64,000 nucleotides of DNA, taken from Leishmania mexicana MHOM/GT/2001/U1103. Taxonomy: Eukaryota; Euglenozoa; Kinetoplastea; Trypanosomatida; Trypanosomatidae. Under the pieces are notes generated by a model. The model had not been told where the DNA came from. It worked only from the letters and a program-made list of their open reading frames with translations, and made no database searches. The stretch is taken from positions 556,489 to 620,488 of the forward strand of contig NC_018329.1 of NCBI RefSeq assembly GCF_000234665.1, given 5' to 3'. The position numbers and the translations under genes were made by a program. Of this stretch, positions 30,516 through 40,894 are shown in pieces. The stretch's first letter is position 1. Each line of letters starts with the position of its first letter.

Positions 30516-32642
30516 TTACGCGTCCGTGTAGCCGCTGCAGAGGAACACAGCGACGAAGAAGCCCACCCCGTCTTCAGACATGTCGTCGTACATGTCGAGT
30601 GGCCGAGGCATGAAACGCAGCAACAGCAGCGGATCCGTCGACGATGGCCCTTCGGCAGCAGCTGCCCGCTCCTTGGACAGCTGCACTTCTGTAATCTCGT
30701 TTCGCAGGAGGCAAGAGCACGGAAAAGGGCTGCCGTGACTCCCGTCGGTATCGTGCTGGGGACCGTAGCGGCGGACGGCAGAGAGGTCGCACAGCGCACG
30801 GTGGGCCGCCGTCCTGGCACGGGCGAGACGCACCGAGGGGTAAGTGCAGAGGAAGTGCAAGACGTTTGCTTCATTCTCTTCCAGGGTCGTGGTGGAGGTG
30901 CTGTACACGATTACCCCAGGCGACGTTGGCGAGCCGCGGATGTGGCGGATGCAGGAGTCGAACAGCTTGCGCTGGTAGTCGGCTGACCGTTGGATGGAGG
31001 CAATGGACTGCATGTGAGGCATCAACTTTGGCCGCAGACCCATGCCGGTGCACGGGGGGTCTAGTAAGACTGCATCGAAGCTGCCCGTGTGTGACGCGAC
31101 GCTGCCGTCGCTGTTTCCGGGTGCCTCGGTGAGCTTTCGTTTGAGAAACTTGTTCGTGTCGACGCAGTGGGACTCCAGCACGCGCGACACGTATGGAGCA
31201 TCGGCTGCCGGGGTGGTGTTCGATGAGGGCGAGGCAGACGGCGGAGCGGGGTGGGATGCGAAGTGGCGGTGAAGGAGGCTCATTAGCTGCTCTTGGCGGG
31301 GTCGACTACGCTCGCAGCACACCACTCGAAACGGTTCTGTGTCGACTGTGGCGGATGGGAGAGGGATTGCTGCCTCTGGCATCGCCGTCCTCTCCTGCTC
31401 GGCCCGCTCCTGCAGCAGCGACAGCAAGAGGCTCGTTTTGCCCCCCGGCGCGGCGCACGCGTCGAGGATGGTGCACGGTGCCGGCGAGCGGGGCTGGTCC
31501 GCGTCGTCGCTGTGCGTCCACGGACGGCGGAGGGCGGCTGGCGAGAGATGCTGGACCAGGAGCGCCACCGGCACCATGCTAGAGTAGTTTTGCAGGAAGA
31601 ACGCATCTGCTGCCCTTTCCTCTCCCTCTTCTACGCCTGATGATGGGGGTTGCGGTAGTGGTGTGCTGCTGCGCGCATGGCTGTCTTCGGTGTCCTTCGT
31701 GATTCCGAGCAGAGGACGCAGGGTGGCGCGAGAGGGCTGCCCCTGCGGTGTCCACTCCATCCGCAGCGCGGTGCCGTGGGCCGATCGGCCCATGATGGTC
31801 TTCCACTCCATGCACATTACACCACTGCCGATGCACACCAGAAAGGTAGAGCGGCTTGCCAGGGTGCCCACGTGCTGGTGTTCGTAATCGACATCCATAT
31901 CGAGAGGCTCGAACTGCTCGGCCGGGAGGGTGGCTCCGGTGGGGAGCGCACAGAGACGACGCGGCGCCTCTGCACTTCATTTTTGCTCCACGTCTCCCGT
32001 GTCTGCAACGCGCGCCACGTAGAAGGCCACAACCGCGCGCTCTCCGGCGTGGAAAGGGCGAGAGGCCGTCACGATACCCGGGGCATAAAGGTCGCTACCC
32101 CGCAGCACCGCCTCTGCCGCCCCCGCATCTACCACGAGAACGAGGGGTCTACTCGGCTGCACACGACTCGCTTCTGAGCTTGACGCGTCTGTCGGCGAAG
32201 AGGAGGAGGTGCTCGAGGTGTGGAGGAGCGGCCAGAGCGTGAGATGCTCTGCGTGCGGCTTCACACACAGGCAAAATGGCAGACCAATGGTGCCGAGACG
32301 TGATGGACGTGCGAAGCGGGAGGCCGAAGTCCCTGCAGCCGAAGTGGTGGGGGCCGTCGTCGGCGACGACACCGAGAACGCTTCAAGAAGATCAGTGAGG
32401 TGAGCTTCGATGCGGCTGCCGACACACCGCACGTTCGTCGTGATAGGTGGGACGGTGTACAGCACCTCGTGCGACACGGATGAGTCTCTCCAGCATGGCT
32501 GCGCACCAGAGATGGGCTTGGTCGAGGCGGACACGGCAGAGCAGAGACCAAGTGGGCCCCAGACGGTCTGCCGCAGATGCTCTGTTGTGGTTGGCGAAGA
32601 GTACTGGTAAACGTACCGTGCGTAGGCATCCAGGCTAATCAT
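30516..32642 (-). pseudogene. NSUN6: NSUN6-like tRNA/RNA m5C methyltransferase, interrupted by in-frame TGA
   Basis: One reading frame of 709 codons from ATG 32642 to TAA at 30516, broken only by a TGA at 31977-31979 (codon 222). The N-terminal part starts MISLDAYARYVYQY and includes the first half of a PUA domain (AVLRGSDLYAPGIVTAS, about 177-193), as in NSUN6. After the TGA the frame continues in phase through the rest of the PUA domain, the SAM-binding motif ILDACAAPGGKTSLL (392-406) and motif IV LLDPPCTGMGLRP (Cys531). Motif VI reads VYSTSTTTLEENEAN with Ser583 (TCC) where the family has the nucleophilic Cys in a TC pair. NSUN6 methylates C72 of some tRNAs using both cysteines, so this copy appears unable to act by the standard mechanism. 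The C-terminus (GVGFFVAVFLCS) fits the family. It may be a decaying gene or carry a sequencing error at the TGA; a 460-aa protein from ATG 31898 is also possible. Confidence 0.8.
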
Positions 32643-33296
32643 GATTTTGTGTGAGGAGGAGGTTCGAGAGACAAGGATGCGGTGGGGGGGGGGCTGCTTT
32701 CCGCCCTTGGCGTTCTCCTCGACGGTGCCACTCCAGGGCCCTTGCCGGGGCACCCGTGAGAGGAGGATGTGTGCCCTACCGTGTGTTTATGCTAAGGCGG
32801 TAGGAGAAAAGGGGGAGAGAGGGAGAGGCGTGGTGGCGAGTGGACTGCTTGTGTGTGTGTGTGTGGGAGGGGGAGGCGGCGTCGCAAGGCAGTCGGTGAT
32901 ACTGACTGGGCTTCGGAGAAAATCAAATGCAACACACAGTTTCTTATGTTTGGCACCGCCGCCAACGCTGGTCACAGGTCATCAGGCTGTTTCTCTCTCT
33001 GATGGCGGTTGGCGCTGTGGTGGGCAAAGACGCCAGAGCGTGAGCGATACATGAGCGATGAGCCGGGATGGGGCGAGAGGGTCCCGCAATCCCTGCACCG
33101 ATGTGTATTTGACTGACCCCAATCCAAGCAATGTAAGCCACAGCTGAGGAACATCTACGTTGGCGTCGGCTGACAGGGACGGCGTTTTATCAAACCAAGT
33201 CTGGGTCGCTCTGTCAGTGGACGTGTGTGCGCGTTGTTCTGCGGTCGCATTGGCGTGTGCCCCGGCCTTCTCTCCCACCTGCACGAGCCAGCTCCC
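32643..33296. other. intergenic region
   Basis: No gene seen. G-rich plus-strand runs (near 32682-32691) correspond to C/T tracts upstream of the NSUN6-like gene on the transcript strand. The remainder is the 3' flank of the gene ending at 33297. Confidence 0.5.
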
Positions 33297-34937
33297 TCAA
33301 AAGAAGCCTCTCGCTACACACGGCTCAAAGCGATGTGTCGCACTGCACAGGAAGTAGGAGCGGGACTCAGCATCTTGCCTCTGCAGGCATCGCTGCACCG
33401 CTTCCCAGGCATCTACAACGTCGACAGCGGCTGCAGTTGTCGAGGTGGCGGAGGAGGCGGTGCCGCCCGTCGTGCCACCGCTGTCGTGCGGTCGCGGCGC
33501 GCCGATCGGAAGGGTGGAGGACGGCATGGAGGCGGAGGCGGACGTCGGTGCCGACAACAGACGGCAGCTCTCACTGCCGTCGTCGTTTGTGTGCTCCATC
33601 ATGCGCAGGACACTCGTCTCCGAGGCGCCAATGAAAACGGTGTCCGCCTTGCGCAACTTCCGGTGAGGCGGCCGAGTTGCGTCGTCGTTTTCCTGCGGCG
33701 CGTCTCTGTCAGAGGAGCTCGAGGCCGCCGCGAGCGCGAAGGGGTCGACAACAATCTCTGGACTCAGGGCGGGCTCGATCGGCGCACTTGTCCGCCCTTC
33801 CGCCACCGCGATTGGACTTGAGTGCGGAGCAGAGGACTGCACCGGTGTTGACTGCTGCTGCGGCTGTTGTCCTTGCAGAGCCCCAGGCGGCGTCATGTGC
33901 ACCAACGCTTCACACTGCTCTGCGACGGAGTCGTTCACGGAGTGCAGCACACGCCCCGTGCTAGTGCTCGTGGTCTGCGGGATAGGGGGTTTCGGCAGGG
34001 GCTGTGACGGTGGCTGTGGAGAGGAGGGCATGCTCTCCATGGCGGCTTGCACTTGTGTTGCAAAGTCAGTGTCAGCTGACTCAGGTGGGGCTGGGGGAGC
34101 ATCATGGTGGGCTGGCTCCCGGACTGCGACGAGGTCATCCTCCACCACCTCGTATCTGCCTTCGTTGCGTGCCGCTGGCTCCACGATGGCGTGGTCGGTG
34201 CCGAACAGAAGGGCTTGCACCTCCGCCTCCTGCACCGCGTCCCGCTCCCGCTTGCGCGCTTCGCGGTGCTCGACGGCGGACTTCACGAATTGGTGCAGTG
34301 CTGCGTGGTAGGAGGCGTGTGCCACCCAGGTGGAGTCCCAGGATGCGCCGTCAAGGTACTCCTGTGCTTGCTGTGCACACTGCTGGGCGGCATACGTGAT
34401 GTACCCCAGGACGACCTCTCCGAGGGAGTTGATAAGGCGTGCGCAGCGGTGGGTTTCCTGCCCCGCCTGCACGGCTGCAACATCCTCCTTGATCATTTCT
34501 GCCGACGTAGCAAGCAGATAGGCAGCGGAGCCGGCGTTGACATCGGCGACCCCTGCCAACGCCAGCCGCGCACCTTCATCCTCGATGCGCACCTTGTCTG
34601 TGTCGTGCCTCCCACTCTGTTGCTCCCCCTTCGGGGCTCTGGCGGCTTCAATGAGAGTGTTGGCGAGCCGTTGCAGCATCTGCGCCACCTCGTGCGACTC
34701 TGTGAGGAGCTCGGGTGCGTTGAGTAGGTAGCTGCGCACACAGTACGACTCTATCGCCTTCTCAAGCCCGCTAGGGAGCGTGCGGTCGGCAACTACGCGG
34801 CGCAGCGCCGCCTCATGATGCTCAACGAACGCACCTGCGACGCGTCGGCAGCAGATATCCTCCAGCACCAAGTCGCCATGGATGAGGTCTATGAGCGGCT
34901 CTATGAAGGACTTGAGAGACGAGGACGCAACCTCCAT
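33297..34937 (-). CDS. hypothetical protein, helical N-terminus and disordered C-terminus (546 aa)
   Basis: I do not recognise the family. I start at ATG 34937 (MEVASSSLKSFIEPLI), since the frame above it is low complexity. Residues 1-110 look like a helical domain (SFIEPLIDLIHGDLVLED, then FVEHHEAALRRVVAD). A second helical region runs to about 265 and includes AQQCAQQAQEYLDG and a charged stretch HREARKRERDAVQEAEVQAL that could be a short coiled coil. From about 285 to 505 the sequence is Pro/Ser/Gln/Thr-rich and probably disordered. The far C-terminus has a short ordered patch (VVDAWEAVQRCLQRQDAESR). No signal peptide or membrane segment is visible. Confidence 0.75.
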   Translation of the reverse strand: MEVASSSLKSFIEPLIDLIHGDLVLEDICCRRVAGAFVEHHEAALRRVVADRTLPSGLEKAIESYCVRSYLLNAPELLTESHEVAQMLQRLANTLIEAARAPKGEQQSGRHDTDKVRIEDEGARLALAGVADVNAGSAAYLLATSAEMIKEDVAAVQAGQETHRCARLINSLGEVVLGYITYAAQQCAQQAQEYLDGASWDSTWVAHASYHAALHQFVKSAVEHREARKRERDAVQEAEVQALLFGTDHAIVEPAARNEGRYEVVEDDLVAVREPAHHDAPPAPPESADTDFATQVQAAMESMPSSPQPPSQPLPKPPIPQTTSTSTGRVLHSVNDSVAEQCEALVHMTPPGALQGQQPQQQSTPVQSSAPHSSPIAVAEGRTSAPIEPALSPEIVVDPFALAAASSSSDRDAPQENDDATRPPHRKLRKADTVFIGASETSVLRMMEHTNDDGSESCRLLSAPTSASASMPSSTLPIGAPRPHDSGGTTGGTASSATSTTAAAVDVVDAWEAVQRCLQRQDAESRSYFLCSATHRFEPCVARGFF

Positions 34938-35490
34938 TGATGCGCTTGTGTGCGAGAGAAGCAACGAAAGATGGGCGTGGTTCGTGGAGAAGCGCTGTGG
35001 GTATGGTGGTGTGTTGACCGGGTAGCGTGTGGGTGCCACCCTGGAGAAGGCGCGCACGCGTCCGTCAGTGTATGTGTGTGTGTGTGCCTGGGCGTCCCTA
35101 GCTGTGCTGGCGTATATGTGCGCGTGTTATGTCTACGGGTGTATCCATGAGGCTTCACGAAATGAGCTCTGCCGCGGGCTGGGCACCGTTTCGCGACGGC
35201 GAACGTAGCGACACAGAGAGAGATGGTCAAGTCACAAGGGGGTGTTGAGGAGGGCATCGTAGCTGACCGCGTGCCACACGCACTAGAGTGCCCACTACAG
35301 TCACATGGAGGGACACAGAGACACATGAAGAGGGTCCCGTGTAGCCAACCACCACTCCTAAAAGGCGCGGCGCCCCCATTCTTCGGCACCCCTCCCCCGA
35401 GTTGGAGAGGAGGAAAGCAAATCGGCGGTGGGGCGGACACAGGGGTGGTGGTGGTGGTGGCCTTGCGTGAGACAGGGAGGGGGGAGAGGG
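34938..35490. other. intergenic region
   Basis: No gene seen. It includes a (GT)n patch near 35068-35087, which reads (CA)n on the transcript strand, and GC-rich spacer. Confidence 0.45.
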
Positions 35491-36204
35491 TTAGGGGCAA
35501 CAAGGAGGTACGCATGCGGACTCCACGACACAACGAGTGCAGGCGAGCGAGGGAGGGAGAGAAAAGACGGACGCGTGATAGGAGAGGGGAAGGGGACGTG
35601 GTGGGCGGGACCACACGGAAAGCAGTGTGGGGACGCAACAAGAACAGCGAAGGCGGAAGTGCTGGCGGTGGCAGTGGTTAATGCAGACGTGGAGGAGTCG
35701 GAGGAGGATGCGGGGAAGGGCCAAGGGCAGCGATGCAGGCATGTACATTCTGTGCAGCACCGGAGCCTCTCTCCCTCTTAGCGCTCGGCGCACAAACCAC
35801 GTCTGGGCGAGCTGACCTTGCACCCTCTTGAGAGCGAGCGCACCATGTGGGCGGCAAGCCAGCGGTTGTGGCACTCGTCCGTCCACAGTCGTGCTCGTCC
35901 GGTGAAGGTCGACGGGGACCTCGCTACTATACGGCGCGGAGACGTAGAGCAGATAGAGCGATGTGCAGTGAGGCTGAGTCAGCTGCTGGCGGACTGCCGG
36001 CTGTGTAGCGGACGCGTCACACAGAGTGAACCGGGCACCTAACATGACGTTCACACTCCCCTTCTTTTGGATGTCGTCGGCATCGTCATCGAAGATGCCG
36101 AACGGCGATGGCCTGGCTGGTAACCAGCGATGCATCACTGCCCCATGCTTGGCGTCAGCGTGTGTCGATGGTGGGCTACTCTGAGTTGCATCGCCCACCG
36201 ACAT
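35491..36204 (-). CDS. possible hypothetical protein (237 aa), reading frame uncertain
   Basis: The part from residue 1 to about 145 has the look of coding sequence (FGIFDDDADDIQKKGSVNVM, then CTSLYLLYVSAPYSSEVPVD and HGALALKRVQGQLAQTWFVR). After about residue 150 it becomes Leu/Pro/Cys-rich and resembles non-coding translation. The upstream frame (36237-36400, minus) also reads plausibly (VTEVDALVHRLTSFLYEV) before its stop, so a frameshift may divide one gene. It fills a 2-kb gap between two clear genes, which supports a gene here. I do not recognise it. True ends and frame are unsettled. Confidence 0.4.
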   Translation of the reverse strand: MSVGDATQSSPPSTHADAKHGAVMHRWLPARPSPFGIFDDDADDIQKKGSVNVMLGARFTLCDASATQPAVRQQLTQPHCTSLYLLYVSAPYSSEVPVDLHRTSTTVDGRVPQPLACRPHGALALKRVQGQLAQTWFVRRALRGREAPVLHRMYMPASLPLALPRILLRLLHVCINHCHRQHFRLRCSCCVPTLLSVWSRPPRPLPLSYHASVFSLPPSLACTRCVVESACVPPCCP

Positions 36205-37015
36205 ACGCGTGCCAAGACCGGCCTGCTCCGCCTGGTTCAAAGAGAGGGGGTACTACGCACCTCATATAGAAAAGAGGTGAGGCGGTGCACGAGCGCATCC
36301 ACCTCGGTGACGGGCAGCGGTCGCACATCACAAGTGGTGGCTTGAGGGGAGAGACCCGTCCCAGCAGGCTCGCTCCATGGGATGGCCAAAGGCGCCTCGG
36401 AGAGGGACTTGATGCTCCTGTCCTGTTGCCGCCCGCTACGTGCTTCGACGCTTGTGTGCGAGCATGTGTTCGTGTGTGCCTTGTACCTGTGCGGCGAGGA
36501 AGGGAACGATGGGTGATGGCGATGACGGTGCTGGTCGATTTCGAAGCACCATAAGGAGAGAGGAGAGAGGGGGTTCGAGGATATCAGGGCAGCGGTACAC
36601 ACAGACACAGACACGTTCATACAGATGGATTGCTCCCTCCATGGCGGGCGGGCGGGCGGTCGGGCGAGGGGGGGGGGAGTCGAGGGATACGAAGGGAGAA
36701 GGCCCTGGACCGGCTGCGCGCACGGGCGCAATACTTCGACGGTTTATTTCCACGCTTTGTTTGCCGTTGGGAAGGGGAGGGCGGGAATAATGGACGTGGG
36801 TGGCGAAGAGACCAGAAAAGATGGAAGGAAGGAATGAGGAGAGGGGGGAGAGGGGGGCATGTGGGCAGAGCGAGCGATGGGGACACACACACATTTGCGA
36901 GGGGAGATCTTGATGAGGGAGGGGAGGGAAGGGGGGAGAGGCGAACCACGATGCATCGGTCGCAGCGGTTCTGGTCCTCTTTCACTTCCCTACTATACTA
37001 CTCGCTCTTCCCCCC
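36205..37015. other. intergenic region, possible 5' part of the preceding gene
   Basis: No firm gene. The segment 36237-36400 may encode the N-terminal part of the uncertain gene at 35491-36204 in another frame. The rest is G-rich on the plus strand and serves as 3' flank of the kinase gene ending at 37016. Confidence 0.4.
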
Positions 37016-39844
37016 TTATGTGTGCCGTTGCTGCTCCTCCACTATCACCACCGGTTTGGTTTGCACGCCGACGTTGACCCTGCGTGGCGATGGTGAGTCT
37101 GAAAACTGGGAGGTGTTGAAGGAGGCTAGGGTCTGAGGTAAACTGGCCACTACATGCGCGCGTTGTTGCTGCTGTCGGCTATGCTGGGAGACCGCAGTAG
37201 ATGGAGGGCGCGGCGGAGGCAACTTTATTGTGAAGGGGCTACCGTTGCTGCTGCTGCTGCTCCCGGCACGCGCCATCGCCGTTGACAGATCCACCAACGT
37301 TGACGCTGAGAGGAGCTCGACACGGCTGCTTTGAAGTGCGTTGCTCTTGTCCTCCATATTTGTGCGGTTGGCCCGCACGCCACGTCCCTGTGAAGAGGTG
37401 GAGATGGGCGCAAAAGTGTTGCGGCTGGGAACGCCGCAGGGCGATCTGCTGTCATCGATGCTGGGGGCCTCTAGAACATTGAGTGGTGTACTCCTGGACG
37501 CTGGTGCCGGCACCGGTTGGCGAGGGGGGCGCTCCAACGGGAGAATCGCGGACGACGAGGTAGCCGAGAGCTGCTGCTGCCGCTGGATGGAGAGGTCCCA
37601 CTGGGTATGGTCATCCTTGTTGAAGATGCGCATGATGGACTGCATCATTGGGGAGCCGAGGATGTCGCTGCAGCGCGGCCGCTTTGCGGGATCGAGTTGC
37701 AACATGGCCTCCAGCAGTCTGAGCATTTCAGGGGGTCTGGCGTTCGCCGAGTGGCGTGCCTTGTCGAGGTTGACACTGCCGTCCTCGTGTCGCTCCGGCA
37801 GCGTGCCATCGAAGGCGAGGTAGTGCAGCACCATCCCCAGCGACCACACGTCGGAGGCCATTGTGTGATGGTTTACGTACTGCTCGTTGGTGCCGCGTGG
37901 AGAGGCGGTTGTCTCGAGGAGCTCCGGCGCCATGTACTCGAGGGTGCCCGTGCCACCGGACCGGTCATACAAGATGTCATCCAGCAGCGCCGCCGTGCCA
38001 AAGTCGCTGACCAGCACCCGTGGCGGACGGTCCTTCGCCGCGGCCAGCAACAGATTCTGAGGCTTTAAGTCGCGGTGCAAAATGTGCTTCTCGTGAAGGT
38101 GAGCCGTGCCTGCCACGGAGCTGAGGAAGAAGTACCACACGGCGAGGGTGGAGAGATTGTTGCCGTAGCGCTCCAGATACGCGTCGAGCGAGCCAGCGGA
38201 AGCGTACTCCATCAAGATGAAGAGACAGCGCACAGGCGGGCCAAAGTCGGCGAGCTGCGCCTCCTCCACCCAGCTGTGCTTGTACTCGACCACGTTGGGG
38301 TGTCGCCGCACCTCCTCGAGAATGCGCACCTCACGCAACACCGACTGCAGGTAGGTGACCTTGTCACCGACTGGAATCTTCTTAAGAGCGAACTCGCCGA
38401 GGTTAACGCCACACATAATGTGGCGACAGAGGTAGACCCCTCCGTAGGTGCCGCGGCCCAGCTGACGGAGCTCCTTGAAGTAATGACGGTAGTAGCCATT
38501 GTTCGGCGACGGCGCCCCAGCGGTGGGAGAGAAGGCTGGCGAACTGCTTTCGCACGACGGCGACTCCTCTTTCCCGCCCTCCACCTCTGCCGCCGTCTTC
38601 TCGCTGCCGTCATCCTGCTGCAGCAGTTGCACCTGCGAGCGCATCTGTGTGCAGGTGATGGGCCACACGTAGGAGTAGTGCGGCACGGCAGCTACTTTGC
38701 ACACCAGCGTCCCACTTGAGTGACCACTTCCATCACCGCTGTCACTGGCAGGCGCGGGAGCCAGTGCGAACGACTGTCTCACTTCCTCCTCCTCGCCTCT
38801 CGGGCTATCGAGCAGCGGTGATGGGTGGTAGTCCTCGATGGCAAGCGGTGCCGATGGGCCGCGGGCTCCCGCCGCTATGATGAACGAGGGTGGGGGGAGC
38901 GCACGGAAGTAATGTGAGGTGAACGCAGCAGCTGGTGGATGTACGGCTGTGATGTAGTTGCCGCTGCGGTTGGCGCCATCACTGGTGCTATCCTCGAGCC
39001 CAGCGGCCGTGGTGCTCCTGCTGTACAACAGCTGCCCAGCAGCACCGCCACCATCCCCTGCGCCGTCAGTGTATAAGCGCGGGGACGTCGATGGTTTCTG
39101 GTTCTGCTGCTCATTCCCCTCCTGCGACGGCGGCGGGAGGAGTTTCGGATGGCTTGGTGAGGGCTGCATCGACGATGGCCTCGCCATCGCACCCACGCAG
39201 AAGAATGTCGCCGGATCGAAGACGCCTTCGCCGTCGTCAAAGACATCGTATGGCCGAAGGCAGTGCGGACACACTCGCTCCGTGCTCAGCGACAACGGGG
39301 CCAGCTTGCCATACGGGGAGGGCCCAGAGTAGTAGCCAACGTCATCGCCACCACCCGTGATCTTCCCTTCCTCGTCGGGACTGCCCACTCTCGGGTCACA
39401 ACGTGGCGGTGCACTGACGCCGACGCTGTCACTGCCCATCCCACCACCGCTAGTGCCCGTGAAGGGCACCACCGCCAGCGCCATGGACTGCGGGGCCGTG
39501 GTGAACGCCCCGGGGTAGGTTTGGCTTACCTCTGCGGGACGAGGGTGCACTTCAGAATTGCCGTCACCGCCACCTCTTGAAGCGGCTGCAGAACCCGCCC
39601 GCCCTTGAAAAATGGGCACCAGAGTCGACGACGCTGCCGAGGTGGAGATGAGGACGGGACCTGAGGAGGGCTCGGCGATGTTGGTCACCGCAGGCATCGA
39701 GTTCGGCGAGAGCGGTGGAAGGGCAGGGCTCTCACGACCAGTGCCTGTGCTTACTCGGCGATGCTGATCAGCAGGCGGCAGGTTTGTGGGGCGCTGCTGC
39801 TGCGGCAGCGGCTCGTACGCGTGCCGCTTCGACGACGGATTCAT
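37016..39844 (-). CDS. IKS1-like serine/threonine protein kinase
   Basis: A protein of 942 aa from ATG 39844 (MNPSSKRHAYEPL). The frame stays open for another 840 bases, but that part is low complexity. A CPHC pair at 192-195 within ERVCPHCLRPYD resembles the zinc-binding N-terminal motif of IKS1 kinases. The kinase domain runs from about 455 to 742: glycine loop GRGTYGGVYLC (463-473), Lys488 in FALKKIPVGD, a Glu-containing helix VLREVRILEEV, HRDLKPQNLLL (Asp592), DFG at 614-616 and MAPE at 638-641. FALKKIPVGD and the following HPNVVEYKHSW are typical of the IKS1 family found in fungi, plants and protists but not animals. All catalytic residues are present, so it should be active. The long flanks are Ser/Pro/Gly-rich and probably disordered. 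Substrates are unknown. Confidence 0.87.
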   Translation of the reverse strand: MNPSSKRHAYEPLPQQQRPTNLPPADQHRRVSTGTGRESPALPPLSPNSMPAVTNIAEPSSGPVLISTSAASSTLVPIFQGRAGSAAASRGGGDGNSEVHPRPAEVSQTYPGAFTTAPQSMALAVVPFTGTSGGGMGSDSVGVSAPPRCDPRVGSPDEEGKITGGGDDVGYYSGPSPYGKLAPLSLSTERVCPHCLRPYDVFDDGEGVFDPATFFCVGAMARPSSMQPSPSHPKLLPPPSQEGNEQQNQKPSTSPRLYTDGAGDGGGAAGQLLYSRSTTAAGLEDSTSDGANRSGNYITAVHPPAAAFTSHYFRALPPPSFIIAAGARGPSAPLAIEDYHPSPLLDSPRGEEEEVRQSFALAPAPASDSGDGSGHSSGTLVCKVAAVPHYSYVWPITCTQMRSQVQLLQQDDGSEKTAAEVEGGKEESPSCESSSPAFSPTAGAPSPNNGYYRHYFKELRQLGRGTYGGVYLCRHIMCGVNLGEFALKKIPVGDKVTYLQSVLREVRILEEVRRHPNVVEYKHSWVEEAQLADFGPPVRCLFILMEYASAGSLDAYLERYGNNLSTLAVWYFFLSSVAGTAHLHEKHILHRDLKPQNLLLAAAKDRPPRVLVSDFGTAALLDDILYDRSGGTGTLEYMAPELLETTASPRGTNEQYVNHHTMASDVWSLGMVLHYLAFDGTLPERHEDGSVNLDKARHSANARPPEMLRLLEAMLQLDPAKRPRCSDILGSPMMQSIMRIFNKDDHTQWDLSIQRQQQLSATSSSAILPLERPPRQPVPAPASRSTPLNVLEAPSIDDSRSPCGVPSRNTFAPISTSSQGRGVRANRTNMEDKSNALQSSRVELLSASTLVDLSTAMARAGSSSSSNGSPFTIKLPPPRPPSTAVSQHSRQQQQRAHVVASLPQTLASFNTSQFSDSPSPRRVNVGVQTKPVVIVEEQQRHT

Positions 39845-40894
39845 TTGATGTCGACAAACCCGCGTTTCACCTCTTTGTGCTACGGACTTTGAAAGCAGGC
39901 AACAGTTCCTCTGGTCACCACTGCCCCCCCCCCTGTTCACACAATGTGCGCGTACACGTGTTGCCAGGACGGATGAGCTGAAGAGATCAACGTGTGTATC
40001 GGGCTGCCTGCTATGAAGTATGCCCGCCGACTGTATACACTCGCACTTTCCGAGGCAGAGGAGTGCAGGGGCGATTATGAAAGCACCAAAGAAGAACGAG
40101 GCTGCGCTCGATGTCACGCCACTGTCGACTGCGATGGGGACGAGAACGTGAGCGCGACATGCGAGAGGCAATGCCGAACAACCGACACACACCCAGACAG
40201 GGGGGGGGGATGGAGGGAGAGGGAGGGGGAGAGGGAGGGAGTGGTGTGTGCATGGGTGTGATGGTATGCAGGAAAGGGGTGCCCCGCGTGCAGGTGCAGC
40301 CCTGAGCACCGATGCACATAGGTGTAGCCCTCTCCCCCACCTCCTCTCGCCCAGCCGCCGTGACACCGCGTGCGACGCGACACCGCGCTTTCGGGCGTGG
40401 ATATCGTGACCGACTATCGTTCGTGTTTGCGAGCGCGAAAGGGAAGAGATTGAGTTGGGGGTGAGGTGGTGTTGGTGGTGGTGGGGAGGGGGAGGGGGCT
40501 GATGTGCGAGAACTGCGCGTATGTCTTGCTGGGTGTGATTCATTGAGTGGTGCGAACCGGCTTTACGCACCGTTGTCGTCGAAATCGGCAGATAATTGAA
40601 GGGCAGGGCTTCTGGGGATGGGGCAGCTGGGCGTGCTAGGAATAGTGGGGTGGCTCCCAGGATGTGCTTCAGACGCATGCAGCGCACGGGAGGTGCAATG
40701 GTGGGTGCAGTGGCAGCGGTGAGAACAGCATCGCCATCCCCTTTACATGCAGATGCACGTGCACATGTCGGAGGTGGGTGGGGAGGGCAGGGCAGGAAAG
40801 GCTAGGCGGCGTAGGGATAGACGTGCATCCGCTACCCGCGTCGCGCATACCCCGTGAACCCAGAAGCAGAAGAACAAATCGCCGGTCTACTTAA
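39845..40894. other. intergenic region with an open upstream extension
   Basis: The kinase frame is open up to 40687 with an ATG at 40543, but the encoded extension is His/Pro/Ser-rich and I think non-coding. No other gene is seen. G-rich plus-strand runs near 40201-40240 are pyrimidine tracts on the transcript strand. Confidence 0.45.

Noticed and set aside
31977..31979. Reading the in-frame TGA as selenocysteine
   Set aside because: Leishmania has selenoproteins, but the site is not a redox or catalytic position of NSUN6, and I see no SECIS-like element near 30400-30515 that I could defend. The hairpins there have the wrong core.
39845..40687. N-terminal extension of the IKS1-like kinase to 40687 or 40543
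   Set aside because: The extension is His/Pro/Ser-rich noise; the ATG at 39844 begins the part with protein-like composition.
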